This document shows positions 1 through 7,833 of a stretch of DNA of 64,000 bases, piece after piece. The DNA is from Streptomyces cyaneus (GTDB lineage Bacteria; Actinomycetota; Actinomycetes; Streptomycetales; Streptomycetaceae). The notes under the pieces were generated by a model. It worked only from the letters and a program-made list of their open reading frames with translations, searched no databases and was not told the origin of the DNA. Where the stretch lies: NCBI RefSeq assembly GCF_004028635.1, contig NZ_RQJW01000007.1:62001-126000 (forward strand), read 5' to 3'. The position numbers and the translations under genes were made by a program. Every line of letters begins with the position of its first letter. Position 1 is the first letter of the stretch.

Positions 1-827
1 ACGGCGGCCGCTGGTTCGACACGACGGCCGCCGTCAAGCACGGCCTCGCCCTGGTCGAGGAAGGCGCCGACCTGGTCGACGTCGGCGGCGAGTCCACCCG
101 CCCCGGCGCCACCCGGGTCGACGAGGCCGAGGAACTGCGCCGCGTCGTCCCCGTCGTCCGCGGCCTCGCCGCCGAGGGCGTCACGATCTCCGTCGACACC
201 ATGCGCGCCTCCGTCGCCGAACAGGCCCTCGCCGCCGGCGCAGCCATCGTCAACGACGTCAGCGGCGGCCTCGCCGACCCCGCGATGATCCCGGTCGTCG
301 CGGACGCCGGCGCCCCCTTCGTCGTCATGCACTGGCGCGGCTTCCTGCAGGGCGGGAACGTCAAGGGCGTGTACGACGACGTCGTCGCCGAAGTCGTCGA
401 CGAGCTCCACACGCGCGTGGAGGCCGTGCTGGCCGGCGGCATCGCCCCCGACCGCATCGTCGTCGACCCCGGCCTCGGCTTCTCCAAGGACGCCGAGCAC
501 GACCTCGTCCTCCTCGCCCACCTCGACCGGCTCCTCGCCCTCGGCCACCCCCTCCTCGTCGCCGCCTCCCGCAAGCGGTTCCTCGGCCGCGTCCTCGCAG
601 GGCCCGAGGGCGCACCGCCGCCCGCCCGTGAGCGCGACGCCGCCACGGCCGCCGTCTCGGCGCTCGCGGCGCAGGCCGGCGCGTGGGCGGTGCGCGTGCA
701 CGAGGTGCGCGCCACGGCGGACGCGGTGCGCGTCGCGCACGCGATCGAGGAGGCGCGTGAAGCCGAGAACGCGCCCGGCGCGAACGCCGACCACAGCCGC
801 GCGCACGACTCTGAAGGAGCCCGGTGA
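1..827 (+). CDS. folP: Dihydropteroate synthase, 5' truncated by the window edge
   Basis: DHPS condenses 6-hydroxymethyl-dihydropterin pyrophosphate with p-aminobenzoate to give dihydropteroate in cytosolic folate synthesis, and is the sulfonamide target. The frame is open from base 3 and ends at TGA 825-827, giving 274 visible residues; the start and roughly the first 15-20 residues lie outside the window. Family motifs are visible: GGRWFDTT at the left edge, VDVGGESTRPGA (pterin-binding loop), VNDVSGG, VVDPGLGFSKDAEHD and ASRKRFLG. The last ~35 residues are an Ala/Glu/Arg-rich tail beyond the TIM barrel. The stop overlaps the next gene by 4 nt (GTGA), and folB and folK follow, so this is a folate operon. 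Identity is secure. Confidence 0.96.
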   Translation, partial: GGRWFDTTAAVKHGLALVEEGADLVDVGGESTRPGATRVDEAEELRRVVPVVRGLAAEGVTISVDTMRASVAEQALAAGAAIVNDVSGGLADPAMIPVVADAGAPFVVMHWRGFLQGGNVKGVYDDVVAEVVDELHTRVEAVLAGGIAPDRIVVDPGLGFSKDAEHDLVLLAHLDRLLALGHPLLVAASRKRFLGRVLAGPEGAPPPARERDAATAAVSALAAQAGAWAVRVHEVRATADAVRVAHAIEEAREAENAPGANADHSRAHDSEGAR

Positions 828-1327
828 GCGCCCCCCACACCGACGTCGAGCAGGTGGAGGCCGCCAACACCGCCTTCTACGAGGCGTTGGAGAGCGGCGA
901 CTTCGAAAAGCTGTCCTCGCTCTGGCTCACCCCGTCCGACCTGGGCATCGACGAGACGTACCACGACCCGGCCGACGCCGGCGTGATCTCCTGCGTGCAC
1001 CCCGGCTGGCCGGTGCTCACCGGACGCGGCGAGGTCCTCAGGTCGTACGCGCTCATCATGGCGAACACCGACTACATCCAGTTCTTCCTCACCGACGTGC
1101 ACGTCTCGGTCACCGGCGACACCGCCCTGGTGAACTGCACCGAGAACATCCTCAGCGGCGGCCCCGCCCCCGAGGGCGGGGAGGAGCTCGGCCCGCTCGT
1201 GGGCCAATTGGTGGTCGCCACGAACGTGTTCCGCCGCACACCCGACGGCTGGAAGATCTGGTCGCACCACGCCTCGCCCGTTCTGGCCGAAAACGACGAG
1301 GAAGAGAGCGACGACACCCCCTCCTGA
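824..1327 (+). CDS. NTF2-like (SnoaL/DUF4440-type) small protein
   Basis: A 167-residue protein with the cone-like NTF2 fold pattern. An N-terminal helix (AANTAFYEALESGDFEKL) leads into a conserved W-x-H region (CVHPGWPVLTGRGEVLRSY, about residues 60-80) and alternating strands ending in a WKIWSHHASP motif. Such proteins are usually enzymes or ligand binders of the SnoaL/ketosteroid-isomerase superfamily, but no specific reaction can be assigned. It starts at GTG 824, overlapping the folP stop, which implies translational coupling, and it sits between folP and folB. The C-terminus is acidic (about residues 155-165). A role in folate or pterin metabolism is inferred from position only. Confidence 0.85.
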   Translation: MSAPHTDVEQVEAANTAFYEALESGDFEKLSSLWLTPSDLGIDETYHDPADAGVISCVHPGWPVLTGRGEVLRSYALIMANTDYIQFFLTDVHVSVTGDTALVNCTENILSGGPAPEGGEELGPLVGQLVVATNVFRRTPDGWKIWSHHASPVLAENDEEESDDTPS

Positions 1328-1480
1328 GCGGGTAGGCACCCCACAGGGCCACCCGCAAGAGGGCCTGCGTGGCCCCGCCGGGACCAAGGAGTGGTTGGAA
1401 TCACGCGCCTGCGGGTAGGCGCGGCTACCAAGCCGTGAGCCGCCGGGTTCCCCAGGGGAAACACTCGATGAATCCTCCTG
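1328..1480 (+). other. Hairpin-rich leader candidate upstream of folB
   Basis: The 282-bp gap before folB contains successive inverted repeats: 1346-1352 with 1369-1375 (7-bp arms), GCGCCT 1405-1410 with AGGCGC 1417-1422, GGCT 1423-1426 with AGCC 1431-1434, and TTCCCC 1448-1453 with GGGGAA 1455-1460. I do not recognise a known riboswitch class here. The first hairpin could terminate folP-NTF2 transcription and the rest could be a structured 5' leader of folB-folK. From 1481 to the folB RBS I see nothing else. Confidence 0.35.
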
Positions 1481-1609
1481 GCCCCGGACCGGACCCACGC
1501 CCCCGTGGCCCGGCCCTGTCAGTGCCCGCAGGTAGATTCGTTCGAGGCCGGTGTGGAGCCCGCACGCGACACGGACCGGCCGTCACCGACGATTGCAGGA
1601 GTGATTCGC

Positions 1610-1969
1610 GTGGATCGTGTCGCGCTGCGCGGCCTCAAGGCCCGCGGGTACCACGGTGTGTTCCCCGAGGAGCGCAGAGAGGGCCAGACCTTCGTCGTGG
1701 ACCTCGTCCTCGGCCTGGACACCCGGCCGGCCGCTGCCGACGACGACCTGGCGAAGACCGTGCACTACGGCATCGTGGCGGAGCAGGTCGTGGCCGTCGT
1801 CGAGGGCGAGCCGGTCAACCTCATCGAGACACTCGCCGCGCGCATCGCCCAGGCCTGCCTGAAGCACGAAGGGGTCCAGGAGGTCGAAGTCACCGTCCAC
1901 AAGCCGGACGCGCCGATCACGGTCCCCTTCGACGACGTGACCGTCACCATCACCCGGAGCCGAGTATGA
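1610..1969 (+). CDS. folB: Dihydroneopterin aldolase
   Basis: FolB cleaves 7,8-dihydroneopterin to 6-hydroxymethyl-7,8-dihydropterin and glycolaldehyde. The chosen start is GTG 1610, because GGAG at 1598-1601 lies 8 nt upstream; this gives 119 residues, the usual length. An open frame extends upstream to 1505 but has no family similarity. Family features include RVALRGLKARGYHGVFPEERREGQ with the active-site Glu, the NLIETLAARIA helix, and the catalytic Lys in HKPDAPI near residue 100. Its stop overlaps the folK ATG (ATGA), so folB and folK are coupled. Confidence 0.95.
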   Translation: MDRVALRGLKARGYHGVFPEERREGQTFVVDLVLGLDTRPAAADDDLAKTVHYGIVAEQVVAVVEGEPVNLIETLAARIAQACLKHEGVQEVEVTVHKPDAPITVPFDDVTVTITRSRV

Positions 1970-2577
1970 CCGCGTTCTTCACCGAGGGTCACAGCGACCC
2001 GACCGTACAGCCGGTACCCGCCTCCGTCGTCGAGAAGGTCGACGCCGCCGACACCACCCTCCACAACCCGAAACGGGCCGTGATCTCCCTCGGCTCCAAC
2101 CTCGGCAACCGCCTGGAGACCCTCCAGGGCGCCATCGACGCGCTCGAGGACACCCCCGGCGTCCGCATCAAGGCGGTCTCCCCGGTGTACGAGACGGAGC
2201 CGTGGGGCGTGGAGCCGGGAAGCCAGCCGTCCTACTTCAACGCGGTCGTGGTCCTCAAGACCACGCTCCCCCCGTCCTCCCTGCTGGAGCGCGCGCACGC
2301 GGTCGAGGAGGCCTTCCACCGGGTACGAGACGAGCGCTGGGGGGCCCGCACCCTCGACGTCGACATCGTCTCGTACGCCGACGTCGTCTCCGACGACCCG
2401 ACCCTCACCCTCCCCCACCCGCGCGCCCACGAACGCGCTTTCGTCCTCGCCCCCTGGCACGACGTCGAGCCGCAGGCACAGCTTCCGGGCCGCGGCCCGG
2501 TGGCCGACCTCCTGGCCGGCATCACGCGCCATGGCGTCGAAGCGCGCAGGGACCTGGAACTCCGGCTGCCCGAGTAG
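1966..2577 (+). CDS. folK: 2-amino-4-hydroxy-6-hydroxymethyldihydropteridine pyrophosphokinase
   Basis: HPPK transfers pyrophosphate from ATP to 6-hydroxymethyl-dihydropterin, making the FolP substrate. The ATG at 1966 overlaps the folB stop and gives 203 residues. About 40 N-terminal residues (ending near NPKRAV) precede the HPPK fold, an extension relative to the compact E. coli enzyme. Signatures are ISLGSNLGNR (about residue 43), VYETEPWG, FNAVV, and the HPPK box ERWGARTLDVDIVSY with the Asp residues that bind Mg-ATP, then LPHPRAHERAFVL. The last gene of the coupled folate set proper; the DUF3180 gene follows after 61 nt. Confidence 0.96.
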   Translation: MTAFFTEGHSDPTVQPVPASVVEKVDAADTTLHNPKRAVISLGSNLGNRLETLQGAIDALEDTPGVRIKAVSPVYETEPWGVEPGSQPSYFNAVVVLKTTLPPSSLLERAHAVEEAFHRVRDERWGARTLDVDIVSYADVVSDDPTLTLPHPRAHERAFVLAPWHDVEPQAQLPGRGPVADLLAGITRHGVEARRDLELRLPE

Positions 2578-2638
2578 TCGTTAAGGTCAAGACGATCGAC
2601 CACAGTCCGTGGGGATCCGGGGGAGCTGAAGGGACACT

Positions 2639-3127
2639 GTGAGAGAGCTGCGCATCAGGATGCTGGCGGGCATCTTCCTCGTCGCCGGAGTCCTGTCCTG
2701 GGCGGGCGCCCGCCTCTGGAACTCGATCGGGACTCTTCCGAGCGTCCCCCTGGCCGCCCCCATCGTCCTCGCCGTGATCGCCGTGGTCCTGCTCGCCACG
2801 GCGCTGTCGATCCGCGCCCGCCTCAAGGCCCAACGCGAACGCCGGCCCGAGGCCAAGGGCGTCGACCCCCTGATGGCCGCCCGCGCGGTCGTCTTCGGTC
2901 AGGCCAGCGCCCTGGTCGCCGCCCTCGTCGCCGGCATGTACGGCGGCACGGGCGTCTTCCTCCTGGAACTCCTCGACATCCCCGCCCGCCGCGACCAGGC
3001 CATCTACGCCGGCTTCTCGGTCGTGGCCGGCATCGGTGTCATAGCGGCAGCCATCTTCCTGGAGCGCGTGTGCAAGCTCCCGGAGGACGACGAGCACAAC
3101 GGGGCGGGGGCGGCGCCGACGGTGTGA
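2639..3127 (+). CDS. DUF3180 integral membrane protein
   Basis: A 162-residue protein of the actinobacterial DUF3180 family, habitually found directly after folK; its function is unknown. The start is GTG 2639, preceded by GGGGGAGCTGAAGGGA. Four hydrophobic segments are visible, at about residues 8-24, 36-54, 88-107 and 118-142. A basic cytoplasmic loop (RARLKAQRERRPEAKG) lies between the second and third, and the C-terminal tail is charged. Position suggests co-transcription with folB-folK. It ends 11 bp from a convergent gene. Confidence 0.85.
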   Translation: MRELRIRMLAGIFLVAGVLSWAGARLWNSIGTLPSVPLAAPIVLAVIAVVLLATALSIRARLKAQRERRPEAKGVDPLMAARAVVFGQASALVAALVAGMYGGTGVFLLELLDIPARRDQAIYAGFSVVAGIGVIAAAIFLERVCKLPEDDEHNGAGAAPTV

Positions 3128-3138
3128 CGCTGCTGGGT

Positions 3139-4131
3139 TTACCAGGGCTGGCGTGCTAGGTGGCCATTGACCAGGAAACCCGGGTAGGGATCCAGACGGT
3201 AGCTGTAGAGGGTGAACGGTTTCGGGCTTTCGGCCCTGCGTAGCCGTACGTCCCGCACCTCGACCCACGTCGCCTCGGCGAGTCCCAGCGGATGCTGCTC
3301 GGGTTTGAACGTTCCTCGTGACGGCCAACTGTCGGCTACGACCAGGTGCGAGGCCAGCCCGTTGCCCCGGGGCGTGAACTTTGCGCCAACCACTTGTGCC
3401 AACTCGGACAGAAACGCCGCATTGGAGCTGACGAGCATGCGAGCGGCCCAGGTCTTCGGACGGAATCCGTCCCCGTCCGTGTAGCCGTCGAGAAAGCCTT
3501 CGAACGTCTCGCTGTCCCGGAGAACAACGCGAGGAAACCGTTGCCGCATATGATGCGCGTCCCCACCCACGTACTGCCTCATCAGGTCAGCCAAGTACGA
3601 CGAGACGACACGCACGCGGAAGCCAGGCGCGTCCCGCTGAAGGTAGCCGGAGGGACGCGTGACTGCTTCCAGGCGAGCGGGCAACCCGGTTGCTGCGGTT
3701 AGGCACGCCGCAAAGCGCAAGGCGAAACCCTCGTCGTTGACCACCAGCGATACGTAGTTCTTGCCGACTGTCCCATCCGAGCAATTCGCCCCGAGCATGT
3801 AACCGAACTCGTAGCCCGGTTTGATGGTCAACCGCTCGCGACACAACTTCCGCGCGTGTGTCCAGGCGAGAACGGTTCCTTCCGTGTCTCTCGCGTGGAC
3901 CCACCCATCAGGCGTTCCCAGCATCTGATCGGGCGCCACAGTGAACGTCAGGTGGTCGGTCACAACGTCCACGACCTCACGGACCTTGACCGTCACCACC
4001 TCAGTAACTGTCGTCTGGACTGTGCGCACCCCATCCAACGTCCAGAGTCGACAGCCCACTCGGACATTCCGCGCCTGCAAGCGCCCGCCAACCCCATTCA
4101 CCGTCTGCTTGCTGGGCAGCCCATACCCCAC
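3139..4131 (-). CDS. Intein-like (Hint) LAGLIDADG homing-endonuclease-family protein
   Basis: A 330-residue protein. Residues ~20-90 resemble the N-terminal half of a Hint/intein domain: the RLQARNVRVGCRLWTLDG block followed by V-D-H-L and TPDGWVHARD. The middle has two degenerate LAGLIDADG motifs, FGYMLGANCSDG (about 108-119) and FLDGYTDGDG (about 213-222), spaced as in monomeric endonucleases. The C-terminus (LYSYRLDPYPGFLVNGHLA) matches the intein end strand but lacks the terminal His-Asn. No extein flanks it, so it looks like a free-standing, splicing-defective intein-derived mobile gene, inserted between DUF3180 and folE. The start is uncertain: GTG 4131 is used because an in-frame stop lies just upstream. 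It could be active in homing or be a relic. Confidence 0.6.
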   Translation of the reverse strand: MGYGLPSKQTVNGVGGRLQARNVRVGCRLWTLDGVRTVQTTVTEVVTVKVREVVDVVTDHLTFTVAPDQMLGTPDGWVHARDTEGTVLAWTHARKLCRERLTIKPGYEFGYMLGANCSDGTVGKNYVSLVVNDEGFALRFAACLTAATGLPARLEAVTRPSGYLQRDAPGFRVRVVSSYLADLMRQYVGGDAHHMRQRFPRVVLRDSETFEGFLDGYTDGDGFRPKTWAARMLVSSNAAFLSELAQVVGAKFTPRGNGLASHLVVADSWPSRGTFKPEQHPLGLAEATWVEVRDVRLRRAESPKPFTLYSYRLDPYPGFLVNGHLARQPW

Positions 4132-4140
4132 CGCAATCCC

Positions 4141-4169
4141 CCTTGATCAGCGACTCCCACTGATCAAGG
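4141..4169. promoter_or_regulatory. Perfect inverted repeat between folE and the endonuclease gene
   Basis: CCTTGATCAG (4141-4150) and CTGATCAAGG (4160-4169) are exact reverse complements around a 9-nt loop. The repeat lies 28 bp downstream of the folE stop and 10 bp upstream of the endonuclease start on the same strand. It could be a folE terminator lacking a U-tract, an operator, or an endonuclease target. Only the symmetry is certain. Confidence 0.45.
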
Positions 4170-4197
4170 ACGGTATCGGGCGCCACTGACAATCAGG

Positions 4198-4803
4198 TCA
4201 GCGCGCCAGTATCAGGCTCATTGCCTCGGCCCGGGTCGTAGCATCCCGAAGCTGACCGCGCACCGCAGACGTCGTGGTCTTGGCGCCGGGCTTGCGAATA
4301 CCGCGCACCGACATGCACATGTGCTCGGCCTCGATGACGACGATCGCGCCCCGGGCCTCGAGGATCTTCATGAGGGAGTCGGCGATCTGTGTGGTAAGTC
4401 GTTCCTGCACCTGCAGGCGGCGGGCAAACACCTCAACCAGCCGCGCAAGCTTCGACAGGCCCGTGATCTTTCCACTTTCCGCCGGGATATACCCGATGTG
4501 AGCCACACCATGGAACGGCAACATATGATGTTCGCACAAAGATACGATTTCGATGTCCTTGACCAAGACCATCTCGTCATGCCCGATATCGAACGTAGTA
4601 GTCAGGACATCCTCGGGCTCCTGCGTATGCCCCGCCAAAAGCTCCCGATAAGCCCGTGCCACTCGCGCCGGCGTCTCCTTCAGCCCCTCGCGGTCCGGGT
4701 CCTCGCCGACCGCGATCAGCAGTTCGCGTACGGCGTTCTCGGCTCGCTTCTCGTCGAACTCGCCGATGAAGCCCTCGCCGTCCAGCGTCACGGGGTCAGT
4801 CAT
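4198..4803 (-). CDS. folE: GTP cyclohydrolase I
   Basis: FolE converts GTP to 7,8-dihydroneopterin triphosphate, the first folate step. ATG 4803 gives 201 residues (MTDPVTLDGEG...). The frame is open further upstream, but that portion crosses the ftsH terminator and is not conserved. Zinc ligands appear in SLCEHHMLPFHG (Cys and His, about residue 87) and HMCMSVRGI (Cys, about 156). The substrate-binding GKITGLSKLAR segment and the catalytic His region are intact. A GAGG lies 6 nt upstream of the start. It lies downstream of ftsH on the minus strand but is separated from it by a strong hairpin, so it probably has its own promoter in 4804-4870. Confidence 0.97.
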   Translation of the reverse strand: MTDPVTLDGEGFIGEFDEKRAENAVRELLIAVGEDPDREGLKETPARVARAYRELLAGHTQEPEDVLTTTFDIGHDEMVLVKDIEIVSLCEHHMLPFHGVAHIGYIPAESGKITGLSKLARLVEVFARRLQVQERLTTQIADSLMKILEARGAIVVIEAEHMCMSVRGIRKPGAKTTTSAVRGQLRDATTRAEAMSLILAR

Positions 4804-4870
4804 GTGGTGCCTCGTTCCTGTGCGGGTCGCGCGCGTGTGGGCCACGTGCGCGTCTGATCTGCGGACATAC

Positions 4871-4914
4871 CAAAATGCCGCGCCCCCCAGGCTAAAACCA
4901 GGGGGGCGCGGCAT
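4871..4914 (-). terminator. Rho-independent terminator of the ftsH transcript
   Basis: A 14-bp perfect stem pairs 4875-4888 with 4901-4914, with a 12-nt loop; the core is GCCGCGCCCCCC against GGGGGGCGCGGC. On the minus strand the hairpin is followed by a TTTT run. It lies 37 bp past the ftsH stop, separating ftsH from folE. Confidence 0.85.
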
Positions 4915-4950
4915 CCATTCCGGGCCGGTGGCGTCACCGGGGCCGGGGTG

Positions 4951-6990
4951 TCAGCTCTCCGGGCGCTCCTCGGGAGCCGGCTCGGTCGCCGGCGCGGGCT
5001 CCGTCGCCGTCGACTTCGCGGTGCTGATCGCCGGCGTCGCGCCGTTGGCGCCGTTCGTCAGTGCGAGCTCCTTCGGGGAGAGCACCGGCGGACGGGTGGA
5101 CGGCGTGCGCCGCGAGGAACCGGTCCAGGCGGGCCGGGGCGGACGCTTGACGATGGGGGCGAAGATCTCGGCGATCTCCTCCTTGCCCAGCGTCTCCCGC
5201 TCCAGCAGCTGAAGCACGAGGTTGTCGAGGACGTCGCGGTTCTCGACCAGGATCTCCCAGGCCTCGTTGTGCGCGTTCTCGATGAGCTTCTTGACTTCCT
5301 CGTCCACCAGCGCGGCGACCTCTTCCGAGTAGTCGCGCTGGTGAGCCATCTCACGTCCGAGGAACGGCTCGGTGTTGTCGCCGCCGAACTTGATCGCGCC
5401 GAGACGCTCGGTCATGCCGTACTGCGTGACCATCGCGCGGGCGGTGGCCGTGGCCTTCTCGATGTCGTTCGCGGCACCCGTGGTCGGGTCGTGGAAGACC
5501 AGTTCCTCGGCCGCGCGGCCGCCCAGCATGTAGGCCAGCTGGTCCAGCATTTCGTTGCGCGTGGTCGAGTACTTGTCCTCGTCCGGGAGCACCATCGTGT
5601 AGCCGAGCGCGCGGCCTCTCGACAGGATCGTGATCTTGTGGACCGGGTCGGAGTTGGGGGAAGCCGCCGCGACCAGGGCGTGGCCGCCCTCGTGGTACGC
5701 GGTGATCTTCTTTTCCTTGTCCGACATGATCCGGGTCCGCTTCTGCGGGCCCGCCACGACGCGGTCGATGGCCTCGTCCAGCATGTGGTTGTCGATCAGC
5801 TTCTTGTCCGAGCGGGCCGTGAGCAGCGCGGCCTCGTTGAGGACGTTGCTCAGGTCCGCGCCGGTGAAGCCCGGCGTGCGGCGGGCGACCGCCGACAGAT
5901 CGACGTCCGGGGCGACCGGCTTGCCCTTCTGGTGGACCTTGAGGATCTCCAGACGGCCCTGCATGTCCGGGCGGTCGACCGCGATCTGGCGGTCGAAGCG
6001 GCCGGGGCGCAGGAGGGCCGGGTCGAGGATGTCGGGCCGGTTCGTCGCGGCGATGAGAATCACGCCGCCCTTGACGTCGAAGCCGTCCATCTCGACGAGC
6101 AGCTGGTTCAAGGTCTGCTCGCGCTCGTCGTGACCGCCGCCGAGGCCGGCGCCGCGGTGGCGGCCGACCGCGTCGATCTCGTCGACGAAGACGATCGCCG
6201 GGGCGTTCGCCTTGGCCTGCTCGAACAGGTCACGGACTCGGGAGGCACCGACACCGACGAACATCTCGACGAAGTCGGAACCGGAGATCGAGTAGAAGGG
6301 GACGCCCGCCTCGCCGGCGACGGCGCGCGCGAGGAGCGTCTTACCGGTGCCAGGAGGCCCGTAGAGCAGTACGCCCTTGGGGATCTTGGCGCCCACGGCC
6401 TGGAACTTCGCCGGTTCCTGGAGGAATTCCTTGATCTCCTGGAGCTCCTCGACCGCCTCGTCCGAGCCGGCGACGTCCGAGAACGTCGTCTTCGGGGTGT
6501 CCTTGGTGATGAGCTTCGCCTTGGACTTGCCGAAGTTCATGACCCGGGAGCCGCCGCCCTGCATCTGATTCATCAGGAACAGGAAGACAACCACGATGAG
6601 GACGAAGGGCAGCAGGGAGAGCAGGATGCCGACGAACGGGTTCTGCTTGGACGGCGAGACCGTATAGCCGTCCGGGATCTGCTTGTCCTGGTACTTGTTC
6701 TGCAGCGTGCTGGCGATGGTCACGCCTTGGTCGCCGATATAGCTCGCCTGGATCTTGGTGGCGCCCTCGACCTTTTCGCCGTCCTTGAGCTGGACCTTGA
6801 TGATCTGCTCGTCGCCGGTGGTGATCTTGGCCGACTCGACCTTGTTGTCGTTGATCGCCTGGACGACCTGGCCGGTGTCCACCGTCTTGTAGCCGCCGGA
6901 CGAGCCGACGACCTGCATCAACACGACCACGGCAAGGACGGCCAGCACGATCCACATGACCGGCCCACGGAAGTATCGCTTCACGTCCAT
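4951..6990 (-). CDS. ftsH: ATP-dependent zinc metalloprotease FtsH
   Basis: A membrane-anchored AAA+ protease that extracts and degrades membrane and short-lived cytosolic proteins. ATG 6990 gives 679 residues starting MDVKRYFRGPVMW; an in-frame ATG at 7026 is possible, but neither has a clear RBS. Two TM segments (about 10-26 and 112-136) flank a periplasmic domain. The AAA module carries Walker A GPPGTGKT (near 208), Walker B IVFVDEIDAVG, and the SRH arginines in LLRPGRFDRQ. The protease zinc site is HEGGHAL with the third ligand further downstream. The last ~70 residues are Ala/Pro/Thr-rich and unstructured. It follows hpt and tilS on the same strand. Confidence 0.97.
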   Translation of the reverse strand: MDVKRYFRGPVMWIVLAVLAVVVLMQVVGSSGGYKTVDTGQVVQAINDNKVESAKITTGDEQIIKVQLKDGEKVEGATKIQASYIGDQGVTIASTLQNKYQDKQIPDGYTVSPSKQNPFVGILLSLLPFVLIVVVFLFLMNQMQGGGSRVMNFGKSKAKLITKDTPKTTFSDVAGSDEAVEELQEIKEFLQEPAKFQAVGAKIPKGVLLYGPPGTGKTLLARAVAGEAGVPFYSISGSDFVEMFVGVGASRVRDLFEQAKANAPAIVFVDEIDAVGRHRGAGLGGGHDEREQTLNQLLVEMDGFDVKGGVILIAATNRPDILDPALLRPGRFDRQIAVDRPDMQGRLEILKVHQKGKPVAPDVDLSAVARRTPGFTGADLSNVLNEAALLTARSDKKLIDNHMLDEAIDRVVAGPQKRTRIMSDKEKKITAYHEGGHALVAAASPNSDPVHKITILSRGRALGYTMVLPDEDKYSTTRNEMLDQLAYMLGGRAAEELVFHDPTTGAANDIEKATATARAMVTQYGMTERLGAIKFGGDNTEPFLGREMAHQRDYSEEVAALVDEEVKKLIENAHNEAWEILVENRDVLDNLVLQLLERETLGKEEIAEIFAPIVKRPPRPAWTGSSRRTPSTRPPVLSPKELALTNGANGATPAISTAKSTATEPAPATEPAPEERPES

Positions 6991-7197
6991 CCATACGGAG
7001 CGGTGCCGCCCCGTCCCTCCTGCCATAGTGAGTTTGATAAGACAGTTCTTCTGACGGTACCCCAGCTTCGACGACCGTAGCCGCACGGGACGGCTGGCAA
7101 GCCCGTCTGCATGCTCCAACGGCGCGAGGCCCGCCGGGGTTCCCGATCTTCGTACGGCGCTTGGGCCCTTCGGGTCCGGCGGTGCGGACCGTCGGCC

Positions 7198-7758
7198 TCA
7201 GCCGCCGTAGACGTGGGGCGCGAGCGTACCGACGAACGGGAGGTTGCGGTACTTCTCGGCGTAGTCGAGGCCGTAGCCGACGACGAACTCGTTGGGGATG
7301 TCGAAGCCGACCCACTCCACGTCGATGGCGACCTTGGCGGCGTCCGGCTTGCGCAGCAGCGTGCACACCTTCAGGGAGGCGGGCTCGCGGGAGCCGAGGT
7401 TGTTGATCAACCAGGACAGGGTCAGTCCGGAGTCGATGATGTCCTCGACGATCAGGACGTGCTTGCCCTTGATGTCGGTGTCGAGGTCCTTGAGGATCCG
7501 CACGACACCGGAGGACTGGGTGCCGGCGCCGTACGACGACACGGCCATCCAGTCCATGGTGACGGGGGTGGACAGCGCCCGGGCGAGGTCGGCCATGACC
7601 ATCACCGCGCCCTTGAGGACGCCGACGATGAGCAGGTCCTTGCCCTCGTACTCCGCGTCGATCTTCGCGGCCAGCTCGGCCAGCTTCGCGTCGATCTCTT
7701 CCTTGGTGATGAGCACCTGCTGGAGCTCGGCACCCATGTCTTTCGCGTCCACCCGCAT
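7198..7758 (-). CDS. hpt: Hypoxanthine phosphoribosyltransferase
   Basis: Salvages hypoxanthine and guanine to IMP and GMP using PRPP. ATG 7758 (MRVDAKDMGAEL) gives 186 residues, the usual actinobacterial length; GTG 7776 is an alternative start. The PRPP-binding signature VLIVEDIIDSGLTL is intact near residue 100, with the PPi loop LKGAVMVMADLAR and the purine-binding VGFDIPNEFVVGYGLDYAEKYR. It lies between tilS and ftsH on the minus strand, an order conserved in many Gram-positive bacteria, where the three genes are often co-transcribed. Confidence 0.96.
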   Translation of the reverse strand: MRVDAKDMGAELQQVLITKEEIDAKLAELAAKIDAEYEGKDLLIVGVLKGAVMVMADLARALSTPVTMDWMAVSSYGAGTQSSGVVRILKDLDTDIKGKHVLIVEDIIDSGLTLSWLINNLGSREPASLKVCTLLRKPDAAKVAIDVEWVGFDIPNEFVVGYGLDYAEKYRNLPFVGTLAPHVYGG

Positions 7759-7833
7759 CACTTTCGGTCGTCCCACCGGCCGGTCCGTGCCGCTCTCACG
7801 ACCCGCTCGAGGGCCGGTGGGAGGGTCCGGATT

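Noticed and set aside
1369..1965. Upstream extension of folK to 402 codons
   Set aside because: The extension runs through folB in another frame; the folK ATG at 1966 overlaps the folB stop and begins the family sequence.
4948..7080. Long open frame antisense to ftsH (about 710 codons)
   Set aside because: It mirrors ftsH codon structure (G/C at third positions of the sense strand), has no conserved motifs, and is a typical high-GC shadow.
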